Shown: piece after piece, positions 54,086 through 64,000 of the stretch
How positions within the stretch are numbered: the stretch's first letter is position 1
Layout: each line of letters opens with the position of its first letter
NCBI GenBank assembly: GCA_030373325.1
Contig: JAUCZB010000007.1
Coordinates: forward strand, 62,001 to 126,000
DNA: 64,000 nt
Reading direction: 5' to 3'
Source: Cyanobium sp. CZS25K
GTDB taxonomy: Bacteria > Cyanobacteriota > Cyanobacteriia > PCC-6307 > Cyanobiaceae
Made by a program: the position numbers and the translations under genes
Notes under the pieces: model-generated
What the model saw: the letters and a program-made list of their open reading frames with translations, nothing else
Database searches by the model: none
Told to the model about the DNA's origin: nothing

Positions 54086-55567
54086 CTAGCCCCTGGGCAG
54101 GGCGGCGTGCAGGGCCTTGAAGCGGGCCTGCTGCACCTTGTGGCTGACGATCGGGGCGGGATACCCACGCCGTTCCAGCGGCGCGATCTCACCGCTGATC
54201 AGGTCGGCGCTGGCCACATGGGCCAGTTCCGGCAGCCAGCGGCGGATGTAGGTGGCCTCGGGATCGAAGCGGGCCGCCTGCGTGAAGGGGTTGAAGATGC
54301 GCAGGGGCTTGGGGTCCATGCCGCTGCTGGCGCTCCACTGCCAGCCGCCGTTGTTGGCCGCCAGGTCGCCATCCACCAGCCGTTGCATGAAAGCGCGCTC
54401 GCCCCAGCGCCAGTCCACGATCAGATCCTTCACCAGGAAGGACGCCACAATCATGCGACAGCGGTTGTGCATCCAACCGCTCTGGTTCAGCTGGCGCATG
54501 GCGGCATCGATGATCGGCAGCCCGGTGAGGCCCTGCTCCCAGGCCTGGAAGCGCGCCGGATCGTTCTCCCAGGGGAAGTGGCGCCACTGGGGCCGGTAGG
54601 GGCCATCGGCCAGCTCGGGGAAATGGAACAGGGCCTGCTGGTAGAACTCGCGCCAGGCAAGCTCCTGTTCCCAGACGCCGATGGAGCTGAGGGCCTCCTC
54701 ACTGCGGGCGAGGGCCCGGGCCCCCTGGGCGGCGGCCCAGGCCTGGCGGGGGCTGAGGCTGCCGAAGGCAAGGGCAGCGGACAGCCCGGAGGTGCCGGCC
54801 TCACCAGGGACATTGCGGCCCGGCTCGTAGGCGGCCAGGGCGCCGCCATTCACCCCGCCATCGGCGAAGGCCTGCAACTGCGCCAGGGCGGCCGCTTCGC
54901 CGGGGCGGCAGGGGCAGAGATCGGCACCGGCGAAGCGGAACCCCAGATCCTCGGCCGTTGGCACCGCCTCCAGGGTGGACAGGCTGGCCCAGAGGGCGGC
55001 CTGTTCCGCAGGCCAGGCGCCGGGATCAACATCCAGCAGGCCGGCGGGAGCCGGAACCGGCTTCAGGCTGCCGGCCCGCCCCTCCACCTGGCCGCGCCAG
55101 TTGCGCAGGAACGGCCCATAGACCCGGTAGGGCTCCCCGGTGCCGGTGCGGATCGCCTCCGGGGCCACCAGCAGCTGGTCCCAGTCCACCAGCATCCGGG
55201 TGCCCTGGCCCACCAGCGTGGCCGCCACCTGCCGGTCGCGCTCCCGCCCGTAGGGCTCCACCTCCCGGTTCCAGGCCACCACGCTGGCGCCCACCGCCCG
55301 GGCGGCCCGGGGGATCAGCTCGGCCGGCTCGCCCTTCAGGATCAACAGCCGGCTGCCGGCCGCCCGCCAGCGGTCCGCCAGTTCCCGCAGGCTCTGGCAG
55401 AGAAACCAGACCCGGGCCGGCGCCATCAGCGGGTCGGCAAGCATCGCCGGATCCAGCACATACACGCCAGTGACCGCCGGAGTGGCGACCGCCGCGGCGG
55501 CCAATCCCAGGTTGTCAGCCAGGCGCAGGTCGCGGCGATGCCAGAACAGCCAGCGCTCCGGGGCCAT
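54086..55567 (-). CDS. phr: Deoxyribodipyrimidine photolyase (cryptochrome/photolyase family)
   Basis: The 493-residue protein starts LFWHRRDLRLADNLGLAAAA. The FAD domain carries GEAGTSGLSAALAFGSLSPR, ELAWREFYQQALFHFPEL, GLPIIDAAMRQLNQSGWMHN and DGDLAANNGGWQWSASSGMD. These fit a class I cyclobutane-dimer photolyase. It starts with ATG overlapping the NUDIX stop (ATGA), so the two genes form a coupled pair. Confidence 0.93.
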   Translation of the reverse strand: MAPERWLFWHRRDLRLADNLGLAAAAVATPAVTGVYVLDPAMLADPLMAPARVWFLCQSLRELADRWRAAGSRLLILKGEPAELIPRAARAVGASVVAWNREVEPYGRERDRQVAATLVGQGTRMLVDWDQLLVAPEAIRTGTGEPYRVYGPFLRNWRGQVEGRAGSLKPVPAPAGLLDVDPGAWPAEQAALWASLSTLEAVPTAEDLGFRFAGADLCPCRPGEAAALAQLQAFADGGVNGGALAAYEPGRNVPGEAGTSGLSAALAFGSLSPRQAWAAAQGARALARSEEALSSIGVWEQELAWREFYQQALFHFPELADGPYRPQWRHFPWENDPARFQAWEQGLTGLPIIDAAMRQLNQSGWMHNRCRMIVASFLVKDLIVDWRWGERAFMQRLVDGDLAANNGGWQWSASSGMDPKPLRIFNPFTQAARFDPEATYIRRWLPELAHVASADLISGEIAPLERRGYPAPIVSHKVQQARFKALHAALPRG

Positions 55568-56127
55568 CAGAGGTGCAACAGCTGACGGGCGCGGTACCAG
55601 GCCGTCACGGTTTTGCCGTCCAGGGCCTCATTGCCACTGGCCAGGGCCGCATCCAGCTGGGCCGGCTCCAGCAGCAGCACCTCCATGTCCTCGTCGTCGT
55701 CGCCGGGGGGGCGGTCCTGCAGCAGGGTCAGGTCGCGGGCCAGGAAGAGGTGGATCACCTCGTCGGAGTAGCCGGGGCAGGGGTGCATGGCGCCCAGGTC
55801 ATCCCAGCGGCTGGCGCTGTAGCCGGTCTCCTCCTCCAGCTCCCGCCGCATCGAGCCCAGGGGCTCCTCCCCCTCCTCCAGGGTTCCGGCCGGGAACTCC
55901 AGCAACCGCCCGGCCACCGCGAAGCGGTACTGGCGCAGGATCACCACCCGGCCGTCCTCGAGCACCGGCACCGCCAGGGAGGCGCCCGGATGGCGGATCA
56001 CGCCATAGGTGCCCTCGATGCCGATCGGCAGCACCACCCGGTTGAGCTCGAAACGCACCTTGCGAGCGTCCAGGGCGGCGGTGGTTTCCAGGTGGATGCT
56101 GGGCTCGGGGGGTGGCAGGGGAGCCAT
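55567..56127 (-). CDS. NUDIX hydrolase, ADP-ribose pyrophosphatase type
   Basis: The 186-residue protein has the Nudix box in modified form: GTLEEGEEPLGSMRRELEEE with TGY downstream. It is preceded by VVILRQYRFAVAGRLLEFPA, typical of ADP-sugar pyrophosphatases. The ATG at 56127 starts MAPLPPPEPS. It overlaps the photolyase gene by ATGA, so translation is coupled. Confidence 0.88.
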   Translation of the reverse strand: MAPLPPPEPSIHLETTAALDARKVRFELNRVVLPIGIEGTYGVIRHPGASLAVPVLEDGRVVILRQYRFAVAGRLLEFPAGTLEEGEEPLGSMRRELEEETGYSASRWDDLGAMHPCPGYSDEVIHLFLARDLTLLQDRPPGDDDEDMEVLLLEPAQLDAALASGNEALDGKTVTAWYRARQLLHL

Positions 56128-56180
56128 GCGGCGTGCCGTTCGGGCCCCCAGTGTGACGGGCGGGGGCCAAGGGGCGCGGT

Positions 56181-56762
56181 TCAGGGGCCCTCGGGCCAGC
56201 CCGGCTCCCCCGCCAGGGCCAGGGGCGGGATCTCGCCGGGGCGGGCCAGCAGGACCGCCAGCCGCTCGGCCGCGCTGACACCCGCTCCCGGCACGGGGAG
56301 GCGGGGATCGATCGCCGCCAGTGGGGCCAGCACGAAGGCCCGCTCCCCCAGGCGCGGGTGGGGCAACACCAGCTCCGGGCTGCAGCAGGTGAGGGCGCCG
56401 CACCAGAGCAGGTCGAGGTCGAGGCTGCGGGGCCCCCAGTGCTCGCGGCGTTCGCGGCCGAACCGGGTTTCAAGCTGCTGCAGGCGCCCCAGCAGCGCCG
56501 CCGGATCGGGCCAGGAGCCTTCCTGCGCTGCTCCCGCTCCACCCTGCACCAACAAAGCGGCATTGAGGTAAAGCGGCTGCCCCGGAGGCCCCCCCACCGG
56601 CGCCGTGCGGAACCGTGGCGACCAGTTCAGCTGCAGCGGAGCTCCAGCCCAGGCCTCCAGCGCCGCCGCCAGCAGGGGCCGCACAGCCGCGAAGCTGGCG
56701 GCCGGATCGCCCAGATTGGCCCCCAGGGCGATGGCCAGGCTGGAGCGGGGGCGGCGGGTCAT
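56181..56762 (-). CDS. folK: 2-amino-4-hydroxy-6-hydroxymethyldihydropteridine pyrophosphokinase
   Basis: FolK transfers pyrophosphate from ATP in folate synthesis. The 193-residue protein has [40 protein letters not shown], the catalytic stretch [20 protein letters not shown] and [20 protein letters not shown]. The start at 56762 leads straight into the first strand. It diverges from chlD. Confidence 0.94.
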   Translation of the reverse strand: MTRRPRSSLAIALGANLGDPAASFAAVRPLLAAALEAWAGAPLQLNWSPRFRTAPVGGPPGQPLYLNAALLVQGGAGAAQEGSWPDPAALLGRLQQLETRFGRERREHWGPRSLDLDLLWCGALTCCSPELVLPHPRLGERAFVLAPLAAIDPRLPVPGAGVSAAERLAVLLARPGEIPPLALAGEPGWPEGP

Positions 56763-56847
56763 CGGGGTCCAGCCAGGGCCTGGTGGGCAGGGTATCGCTG
56801 CCGCCCTTCCGCCAGACTGCCCCCAATCCCCACCCAGCCACTGCCCC

Positions 56848-58959
56848 ATGGTCGTCAGCGGGTCCCCTGCCGCGCCCGCCGGTGCCGCCCCCACCGGCAG
56901 CTTCCCGCTGGCCGCGATCACCGGCCACGGCACCCTGAAGCTGGCCCTGCTGCTGGCGGCGGTGGATCCCGGCCTGGGCGGCGTGGTGATCGCCGGCGGA
57001 CGGGGCACCGGCAAGTCGGTGCTGGCCAGGGGTCTGCATGCCCTGCTGCCGCCGATCGATGTGATCGACCTGGCGGACGGTCCGGGGCTGCTGCAGGCCG
57101 ACCCCTCCCGACCCGATGAATGGGACGGAGCCACCCGGCGCCGCATCACCGAACTGGGCGGCGATGCCAGCGGCAGCGATCCAGGCGCTCTGCTGCCCAC
57201 CCGGGTGATGCCGGCGCCCTTCATCCAGGTGCCCCTGGGCGTCACCGAGGACCGGCTGATCGGCTCGGTGGACGTGGCCGCCTCCCTGAACGCGGGGGCG
57301 CCGGTGTTCCAGCCCGGCCTGCTGGCCGAAGCCCACCGGGGGGTGCTCTACGTGGATGAACTCAACCTGCTCGACGACGGCATCACCAACCTGCTGCTGG
57401 CGGCGGTGGGCTCCGGCGAGAACCGCATCGAACGGGAAGGGCTGAGCCTGGCGCACCCCTGCCGCTGCCTGCTGATCGCCACCTACAACCCGGAGGAGGG
57501 GGCGGTGCGCGACCACCTGCTCGACCGCTTCGCCATCGCCCTGTCGGCCAACCAGCTGCTCGACACCGACCAGCGGGTGGCGATCACCCGCTCGGCCCTC
57601 GACCACGGCAGCTCCAGCGCCGCCTTCGGCGCCCGCTTTCAGGAGGAAACCGAAGCCCTGGCCACCCAGCTGCTGCTGGCCCGCCAGTGGCTGCCGGACG
57701 TGGCCATCGACCGCGAGCAGATCCGCTATCTGGTCACCGAAGCGATCCGCGGTGGCGTGGAAGGGCACCGGGCCGAGCTCTACGCGGTGCGGGTGGCCCG
57801 GGCCCATGCGGCCCTCTGTGGCCGCGACCGGGTGGAGGCGGACGATCTGCAGGTGGCGGTGCGGCTGGTGATCGCCCCGCGGGCCCTGCAGCTGCCGCCC
57901 CCGGATCCCGACCAGCCCATGGAGCCGCCGCCGCCACCGCCGCCGCAGGGGGAGCAGCCCCCCGAGGAACCTGAGCCGCCCCAGGAGGAGCCGGAGAACG
58001 ACGAGCCGGAGGAGCCGGACGCGAACGACCAGGACGACAGTCCGGAGGACCAGGCCCCGCCCCAGATCCCCGAGGAATTCCTGCTCGACCCGGAGGCCAC
58101 CGCCATCGACCCCGACCTGCTGGTGTTCGCCTCGGCGAAGGCCAAGAGCGGCGGCAGCGGCAGCCGGGCGGTGGTGTTCAGCGACAGCCGCGGCCGCTAC
58201 GTCAAGCCGATGCTGCCCCGGGGCCCCGTGCGCCGCATCGCCATCGACGCCACCCTGCGGGCCGCCGCGCCCTACCAGAAGGCCCGCCGCGCCCGGGAGC
58301 CCCACCGCAGGGTGATCGTGGAGGAGGGGGACCTGCGGGCCAAGCAGCTGCAGCGCAAGGCCGGGGCCCTGGTGATCTTCCTGGTGGATGCCAGCGGCTC
58401 GATGGCCCTCAATCGCATGCAGAGCGCCAAGGGCGCCGTGATCCGCCTGCTCACCGAGGCCTACGAGAACCGCGACGAGGTGGCCCTGATCAGCTTCCGC
58501 GGCGAGCAGGCCGAGGTGCTGCTGCCGCCCACCCGCTCGATCACGGCGGCCCGCCGGCGGTTGGAGTCGATGCCCTGCGGCGGCGGCTCACCCCTCGCCC
58601 ATGGCCTGGCCCAGGCGGCCCGGGTGGGGGCGAACGCCCTCGCCACCGGCGACCTCGGCCAGGTGGTGGTGGTGGCCATCACCGACGGCCGCGGCAACGT
58701 GCCCCTCAGCCGCTCCCTGGGCCAACCGGCGCTGGAGGGGGAGGAACCGGTGGATCTCAAGGAGGAACTGCGGCAGGTGGCCAGCCGGTACCGCAGCCTG
58801 GGCCTGCGGCTGCTGGTGATCGACACCGAGCGCAAGTTCATCGGCAGCGGCATGGGCAAGGAGCTGGCGGAGGCCGCCGGCGGCCGCTATGTGCAGCTGC
58901 CCAAGGCGAGCGACCAGGCCATCGCCGCCATCGCCCTGGAGGCGATCAACGGTTTCTGA
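56848..58959 (+). CDS. chlD: Magnesium chelatase ATPase subunit D
   Basis: ChlD is part of the Mg-chelatase that starts the chlorophyll branch. The 703-residue protein has an AAA+ domain ([35 protein letters not shown]), a proline- and acid-rich linker at about 350-400 (runs of PPPPP and [12 protein letters not shown]), and a C-terminal von Willebrand A domain with the MIDAS motif [13 protein letters not shown]. Domain order and length are normal for ChlD. I used the ATG at 56848. It converges with and overlaps the MCE gene by 14 bases. Confidence 0.95.
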   Translation: MVVSGSPAAPAGAAPTGSFPLAAITGHGTLKLALLLAAVDPGLGGVVIAGGRGTGKSVLARGLHALLPPIDVIDLADGPGLLQADPSRPDEWDGATRRRITELGGDASGSDPGALLPTRVMPAPFIQVPLGVTEDRLIGSVDVAASLNAGAPVFQPGLLAEAHRGVLYVDELNLLDDGITNLLLAAVGSGENRIEREGLSLAHPCRCLLIATYNPEEGAVRDHLLDRFAIALSANQLLDTDQRVAITRSALDHGSSSAAFGARFQEETEALATQLLLARQWLPDVAIDREQIRYLVTEAIRGGVEGHRAELYAVRVARAHAALCGRDRVEADDLQVAVRLVIAPRALQLPPPDPDQPMEPPPPPPPQGEQPPEEPEPPQEEPENDEPEEPDANDQDDSPEDQAPPQIPEEFLLDPEATAIDPDLLVFASAKAKSGGSGSRAVVFSDSRGRYVKPMLPRGPVRRIAIDATLRAAAPYQKARRAREPHRRVIVEEGDLRAKQLQRKAGALVIFLVDASGSMALNRMQSAKGAVIRLLTEAYENRDEVALISFRGEQAEVLLPPTRSITAARRRLESMPCGGGSPLAHGLAQAARVGANALATGDLGQVVVVAITDGRGNVPLSRSLGQPALEGEEPVDLKEELRQVASRYRSLGLRLLVIDTERKFIGSGMGKELAEAAGGRYVQLPKASDQAIAAIALEAINGF

Positions 58960-59968
58960 CGCTGGGGGCGAGCCGGTCCTGGGCCGCCTGGCGGGCGGCC
59001 TTCGCCTCCTGCTGGCGCACCTCCTGCCGCGACTGCCGGTCGCGGGCGCCGTCCACCTGGGCGGGATAGAGCTCCTCGAAGAACTTGCCCAGACCGATCG
59101 AGACGCTGCGGATGCCGTCGAGGAACTTCGGATCGCCGGTGAGCTTGCTCACGTCCCCGCCGACGGCCGACCAGCGGTCGGTGAGCTGCTTGGCATTGGT
59201 GAGGGTGGCCTGCAGATCAGCCACCGTTTTGGGGTTGTCGAGCGCCGCGGCCAGGTTGCCGACGTGCTTGGTGGCCCTGGCGGCATCGGCGCTGGCCAGG
59301 TTGAGGTTGTTGAGGATCGGATCCACCTTGCCCGCCGAGCGGTTCAGCTGGGTGACCAGTTCCTGGGCATCCCGCAGGAACACCTGGCCGCTCCTGGTGA
59401 GCAACTCGGTCTCCTTGGCGGTCTTGGAGAAGGCGGCGGTGGCCGCCACCATCTGCTGAACCAGCTGTTCCTTCTCGGCCTGGTCGAGCAGGCCCTGCAC
59501 CGTTTCGGTGACCGTATCGAGGCTGGCCGCCGCGATGCCACTCACCTTGCCGCCGTCGCAGACCATGCGGGTGTTGTTGCAGCCCCGCTGCCGCGGCCCC
59601 GGCAGGCTGGCCGGCAGTGGCGGACCGCCGGCCAGCAGCGCCACCTGGGCGTCGCCGCCGAGCAGGGAGGCATTGCCGACCCGGGCCACCAGGGGGCGGG
59701 CCAGGCGCAGGCGCGGATCGGTGATCTCCAGATCGGCGATCACGGCCGCATCGGTGACCGTGACCTTGCGCACGTTGCCCACCAGCACCCCCCGGAAGGT
59801 CACCGGCGAACGCTCGGCCAGACCGGCGGCATCGGCGAAGCTGGCCCGGATCGTCCAGGTGTTGCCCCTCAGGGAGACGCCACGCAACCAGAACCACAGG
59901 CCCAGGCCGCTGGCGATCGCCGCCAGCAGGGAAAAACCAACCAGTGCTTCTCGGACACTCCGGCGCAT
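58946..59968 (-). CDS. MCE-family (MlaD-like) substrate-binding protein
   Basis: The 340-residue protein has an N-terminal anchor helix ([20 protein letters not shown]) and an MCE domain with [20 protein letters not shown] and [11 protein letters not shown] long helical region and a basic, Glu/Gln-rich C terminus follow. The family binds lipids between membranes. It directly follows the ABC ATPase gene with a four-base spacer, forming an Mla-type lipid transport pair. No permease gene is in the window. Confidence 0.88.
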   Translation of the reverse strand: MRRSVREALVGFSLLAAIASGLGLWFWLRGVSLRGNTWTIRASFADAAGLAERSPVTFRGVLVGNVRKVTVTDAAVIADLEITDPRLRLARPLVARVGNASLLGGDAQVALLAGGPPLPASLPGPRQRGCNNTRMVCDGGKVSGIAAASLDTVTETVQGLLDQAEKEQLVQQMVAATAAFSKTAKETELLTRSGQVFLRDAQELVTQLNRSAGKVDPILNNLNLASADAARATKHVGNLAAALDNPKTVADLQATLTNAKQLTDRWSAVGGDVSKLTGDPKFLDGIRSVSIGLGKFFEELYPAQVDGARDRQSRQEVRQQEAKAARQAAQDRLAPSVRNR

Positions 59969-59972
59969 GGGC

Positions 59973-60740
59973 TCAGTTCTCAGCCGGCTGCATCGGTCCC
60001 TGCAGACTACCGCTCCGAAACTGCACCACGTAGGGATTGGAGCTGACCCGGAAGTCCTCCACCGAGCCGCACCAGCGGAAACGGCCGTCGTACAGGAGGG
60101 CCACCCGCTCGGCGCAGCGGTCGATCGTGCTCATCACATGGCTCACCACCAGGGAGGACGCCTGCACCAGTTCCGAGGTGCGCACGATCAGATCCTCGAT
60201 GCGGGTGCAGGCCACGGGATCGAGTCCGGCCGTGGGCTCATCGAACAGCAGCAGGGGGGTGCGGGACGGCGGTGCGGTGGGGTCTTCGATCAGGGCGCGG
60301 GCGAAGCTGACCCGTTTCTGCATGCCGCCGCTGAGCTGGCCGGGCATCTGCTCCTCGATGCCCGCCAGCCCAACGGCCTGCAGGGCCTGGTCCACCCGCT
60401 CGGCGATCTCCTGCTCGCTGAGTCGGCTGAAGCGGTAGAGCAGGAAACCCACGTTCTCCTTGACGGAGAGCGACGCCAGCAGGGCGGGGTTCTGGAACAC
60501 CAGACGCACGTCCGGGGGGTGGCGCTGGTCGAGGCGCAGGTAGGTCTGGGGTTCGCCGTGGATGCGCAGCCGTCCCGAGGTGGGCAGTTGCAGCCCGGCC
60601 AGCAGCCGCAGCAGGGTGGACTTGCCGGAGCCGGAGGGCCCCACCACCACAAGCCGCTCGCCCGGCATGAGGCTGAGGTCGACCTGATCGAGCACCTTGT
60701 TGGCTCCCCAGCGCATGCTGAGGTTCTCCATCTCGGCCAC
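59973..60740 (-). CDS. Mla/TGD-type ABC transporter ATP-binding protein
   Basis: This cytosolic ATPase of about 255 residues has Walker A (VGPSGSGKSTLLRLLAG), the signature LSGGMQKRVSFARAL, Walker B (LLLFDEPTAGLDPV) and a downstream H-loop (VVSHVMSTID). It pairs with the MCE protein for lipid transport to or from the outer membrane. The start is uncertain: GTG at 60740 is used because the ATG at 60731 would cut the first beta strand; a TTG at 60788 is also open. It diverges from the YvcK-like gene. Confidence 0.88.
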   Translation of the reverse strand: MAEMENLSMRWGANKVLDQVDLSLMPGERLVVVGPSGSGKSTLLRLLAGLQLPTSGRLRIHGEPQTYLRLDQRHPPDVRLVFQNPALLASLSVKENVGFLLYRFSRLSEQEIAERVDQALQAVGLAGIEEQMPGQLSGGMQKRVSFARALIEDPTAPPSRTPLLLFDEPTAGLDPVACTRIEDLIVRTSELVQASSLVVSHVMSTIDRCAERVALLYDGRFRWCGSVEDFRVSSNPYVVQFRSGSLQGPMQPAEN

Positions 60741-61002
60741 CGGTGGGAGGGAGGGGGGAGCGTTCAGGGCAGGTGGGCGGAGGGTCAAGGAGCCACGGCA
60801 ACGGGCCCAGGGGGCCCGGCTCCCATCCTGCCGGTTGTGGAAGGACTTTTCATCCGTACAGTTCGGATGGTCTGTGTCGCGTCGCCACGCCCTGCCCTTG
60901 ACGGTTCGAGGCCCCGCTGCGAACGCCCGGCGGCGCCGAGGCGGCTCCCGCCCCGGGCGCCCCCGCTGGGTGGGCCGCGGTGATCTGCGCCAGCAGGACC
61001 TG

Positions 61003-62772
<1,770 letters not shown>

Positions 62773-62779
62773 AGCCAAA

Positions 62780-63103
62780 TCAGCGGAAATTTCCAAAGCC
62801 CAGATCCTCCAGCAATAGGGCCAGGGTCTCGCTCAGTTGCAGTCGGTTGCGGGGGGGAATCGGCGAGGAGGAATCGGCACTGAGCAGCAGCGAGTCGAGC
62901 TTGGATTCGAGCGCAGCGAGCCGTGCATTCTCGATCTTGAGCTGCTCGGCTACGTTCCTGAGCTGCTCGGATTAATTGCTCGCTTTGATCGCGCCGATCT
63001 GCGCATCGAGCGTTGGATGCCAGTGAAACCTCGCCAACAAGCGCCGCCAGGGCCGCAAAGGGGAGAGGAAGTCCGATTTGCTGATTGACCACAAAGCAGT
63101 CAT
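62780..63103 (-). pseudogene. Third gene of the HEPN/MNT unit, interrupted by a stop (coiled-coil C terminus)
   Basis: It starts with ATG overlapping the MNT relic stop (ATGA). It reads MTALWSISKSDFLSPLRPWR and on to AIKASN, then hits an in-frame TAA at 62972-62974. The same frame continues as SEQLRNVAEQLKIENARLAA, SKLDSLLLSADSSSP and LSETLALLLEDLGFGNFR to a TGA at 62780. Joined, it would be about 107 residues with a helical, probably coiled-coil, middle. I do not recognise the family. One substitution would restore the frame. Confidence 0.55.
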
Positions 63104-63402
63104 GGCTCGATGCCAGGGTACGACCAGATGCAGCAGCCCACCCGTTCAAGATGGGCCATAAGATCGGGCGGCAGTTCGTGGCGAAGAACCAGATCCAGCT
63201 TCAAAGGCAAGAGAAGGTCGTCGATCGCGGCCATCAGCCTCAAGCGATCTTGGTGGCTGAGGTGGTGCCCCTACAGGCATAGATCGATATCCGATCCGGG
63301 CTGGTGCCGGCCCATCTCCCGGGGACCGAATAGCCACAATGACTGCAACATCGGCTGAGCAGCAAACAGATGATCCAAGTGCCCATGACTTGCCGCCGTT
63401 AT
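63100..63402 (-). pseudogene. MNT-type nucleotidyltransferase (antitoxin-like) relic
   Basis: The frame reads HLDHLFAAQPMLQSLWLFGP, then the nucleotidyltransferase core GSDIDLCL, a TAG at 63271-63273, and GHHLSHQDRLRLMAAIDDLL, LPLKLDLVLRHELPPDLMAH and LERVGCCIW after it. GS-DID is the metal-binding motif of minimal nucleotidyltransferases that pair with HEPN proteins. The expected start sits in ATAA, where an ATGA overlap with the HEPN gene would be normal, so the start codon may also be mutated. Thus it has one in-frame stop and probably no start. Confidence 0.72.
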
Positions 63403-63775
63403 GCCGAGAATTGATGTTGGCGGGAAGGACGCAGGCGCCATTGCTGCTCCTGGAGCTGGCGACGCTGCCAGCTTTGGCACAGTTGCTGAAAACAGGCCAA
63501 GTAAGTGATGGTGATGTTCAGGCCGATGGCGACGGCCGTGGAACGGTTGTAGGTGGGGCTGTTAAGATTGCGATCCTGCATCATCAGCATCCAGAGATGT
63601 CAACCGCTGAACGTCCCCAATCGGAAGGCCTATCGCAGCCTGTCGCGTGAACCCAGTATGGCGGTATCGCCTTGGCTGCGCAAAACGTCGGGCATAGCGA
63701 TCTTAGCCAACGCAAGGGTGTACTCAAACGCCTTGACCACTCCCTGTTGTTCGCTCTGATTCGGGGCGAGGAGGC
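63399..63775 (-). pseudogene. HEPN-domain (nucleotidyltransferase substrate-binding) relic
   Basis: One frame gives NQSEQQGVVKAFEYTLALAK, DVLRSQGDTAILGSRDRLR, a TAG at 63630-63632, AFRLGTFSG, a TGA at 63600-63602, then HLWMLMMQDRNLNSPTYNRS and LACFQQLCQSW. The FEYT and RNL-x3-TYN elements are the hallmarks of HI0074-type HEPN proteins, normally FEYTFELAWK and RNLTSHTYN. Two in-frame stops kill it, and the N-terminal part is not clear, so the right boundary is approximate. It lies directly upstream of the MNT relic. Confidence 0.68.
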
Positions 63776-63807
63776 CAGAAGAAGATTCCTGACCATGCAG
63801 GGGAACT

Positions 63808-64000
63808 CAGTTCGAGGAGGAGAAGACCATCTGCTTGACCTTGGCAGCGATACGCCTTGGCAAGGAGGGAGTGTACAAAGGGGGGTTATTCGGAACAAGC
63901 GCACCAGGCATGGGCTCCTCAAAGAGATCGAAACCAAAGCCTTCCTGATGACGGAACCTGTCCATCCGTGGATGTGAAGCAAGACTGGTGTAGTGGCAGA
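63808..64000 (-). CDS. C-terminal end of an unidentified protein (gene runs off the right edge)
   Basis: A minus-strand frame is open from the right edge to a TGA at 63808. It encodes about 63 residues: CHYTSLASHPRMDRFRHQEG, FGFDLFEEPMPGALVPNNPP, LYTPSLPRRIAAKVKQMVFS and SSN. It reads like the ordinary end of a soluble protein, and no competing frame has the same quality. I cannot name the family. It ends just upstream of the HEPN relic on the same strand. Confidence 0.42.

Overview
The window comes from a GC-rich picocyanobacterium of the Cyanobium/Synechococcus type. It carries photosystem II psbK, the Mg-chelatase subunit chlD, a carotenoid oxygenase, a cyanobacterial LptD-like barrel (DUF3769), an NtcA-type site before the ammonium transporter, and several protein families known mainly from cyanobacteria (DUF2811, DUF3181, DUF3155, DUF4278, DUF1997, DUF4079). 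Packing is very tight: ATGA/TTGA/TGATG start-stop overlaps are common, and several convergent genes share stop codons or overlap by up to 55 nt.

Layout. 1-13.3 kb: outer-membrane barrel protein, leuC-leuD with a DUF2811 gene, cinA with a WecA/MraY-type transferase, glyA, tRNA-Arg(ACG), three small conserved genes, murJ, sfsA and a DUF4278 gene. 13.4-24.2 kb: amt with an NtcA-like promoter and terminator, ispH, DUF1997, DUF4079, purH, an esterase, DUF3155, a histidine kinase, cobS, tgt and psbK. 24.2-42.8 kb: a WecG/TagA transferase, a full-length homologue of eukaryotic phosphorylase kinase alpha/beta, an oxidoreductase, a CNNM/CorC protein, a PKHD hydroxylase, tRNA(CAU), pyrE, ygfZ, a TM0106-type nuclease, a phosphohexomutase, rdgB, a frameshifted GT32 glycosyltransferase relic, YciI, a Nif11 peptide, a carotenoid oxygenase, hisB, a beta-carbonic anhydrase and fabI.

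43.1-51.5 kb is the most unusual part: a compact non-ribosomal peptide locus. It contains an adenylation-carrier protein whose adenylation domain resembles oxalyl-CoA ligases, an isocitrate lyase/PEP mutase superfamily enzyme, a C-A-T-TE synthetase, an unknown ORF and an Sfp-type phosphopantetheinyl transferase. The first three genes are chained by ATGA overlaps. The middle of the synthetase is markedly AT-rich compared with its two ends, which points to a subdomain replacement that changed substrate selectivity. My inference is that the locus makes a very small N-acylated amino acid or similar product.

51.5-62.3 kb returns to core genes: a lipoprotein, a thioredoxin-like protein, a DegT aminotransferase, photolyase, NUDIX, folK, chlD, an Mla-type lipid transporter pair and a YvcK/CofD protein. 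62.3-64 kb is a decaying accessory region: a deleted GDP-mannose dehydratase relic, then a HEPN/MNT-type toxin-antitoxin pair and a third linked gene, all with in-frame stops, and finally the end of an unidentified gene that runs off the right edge.
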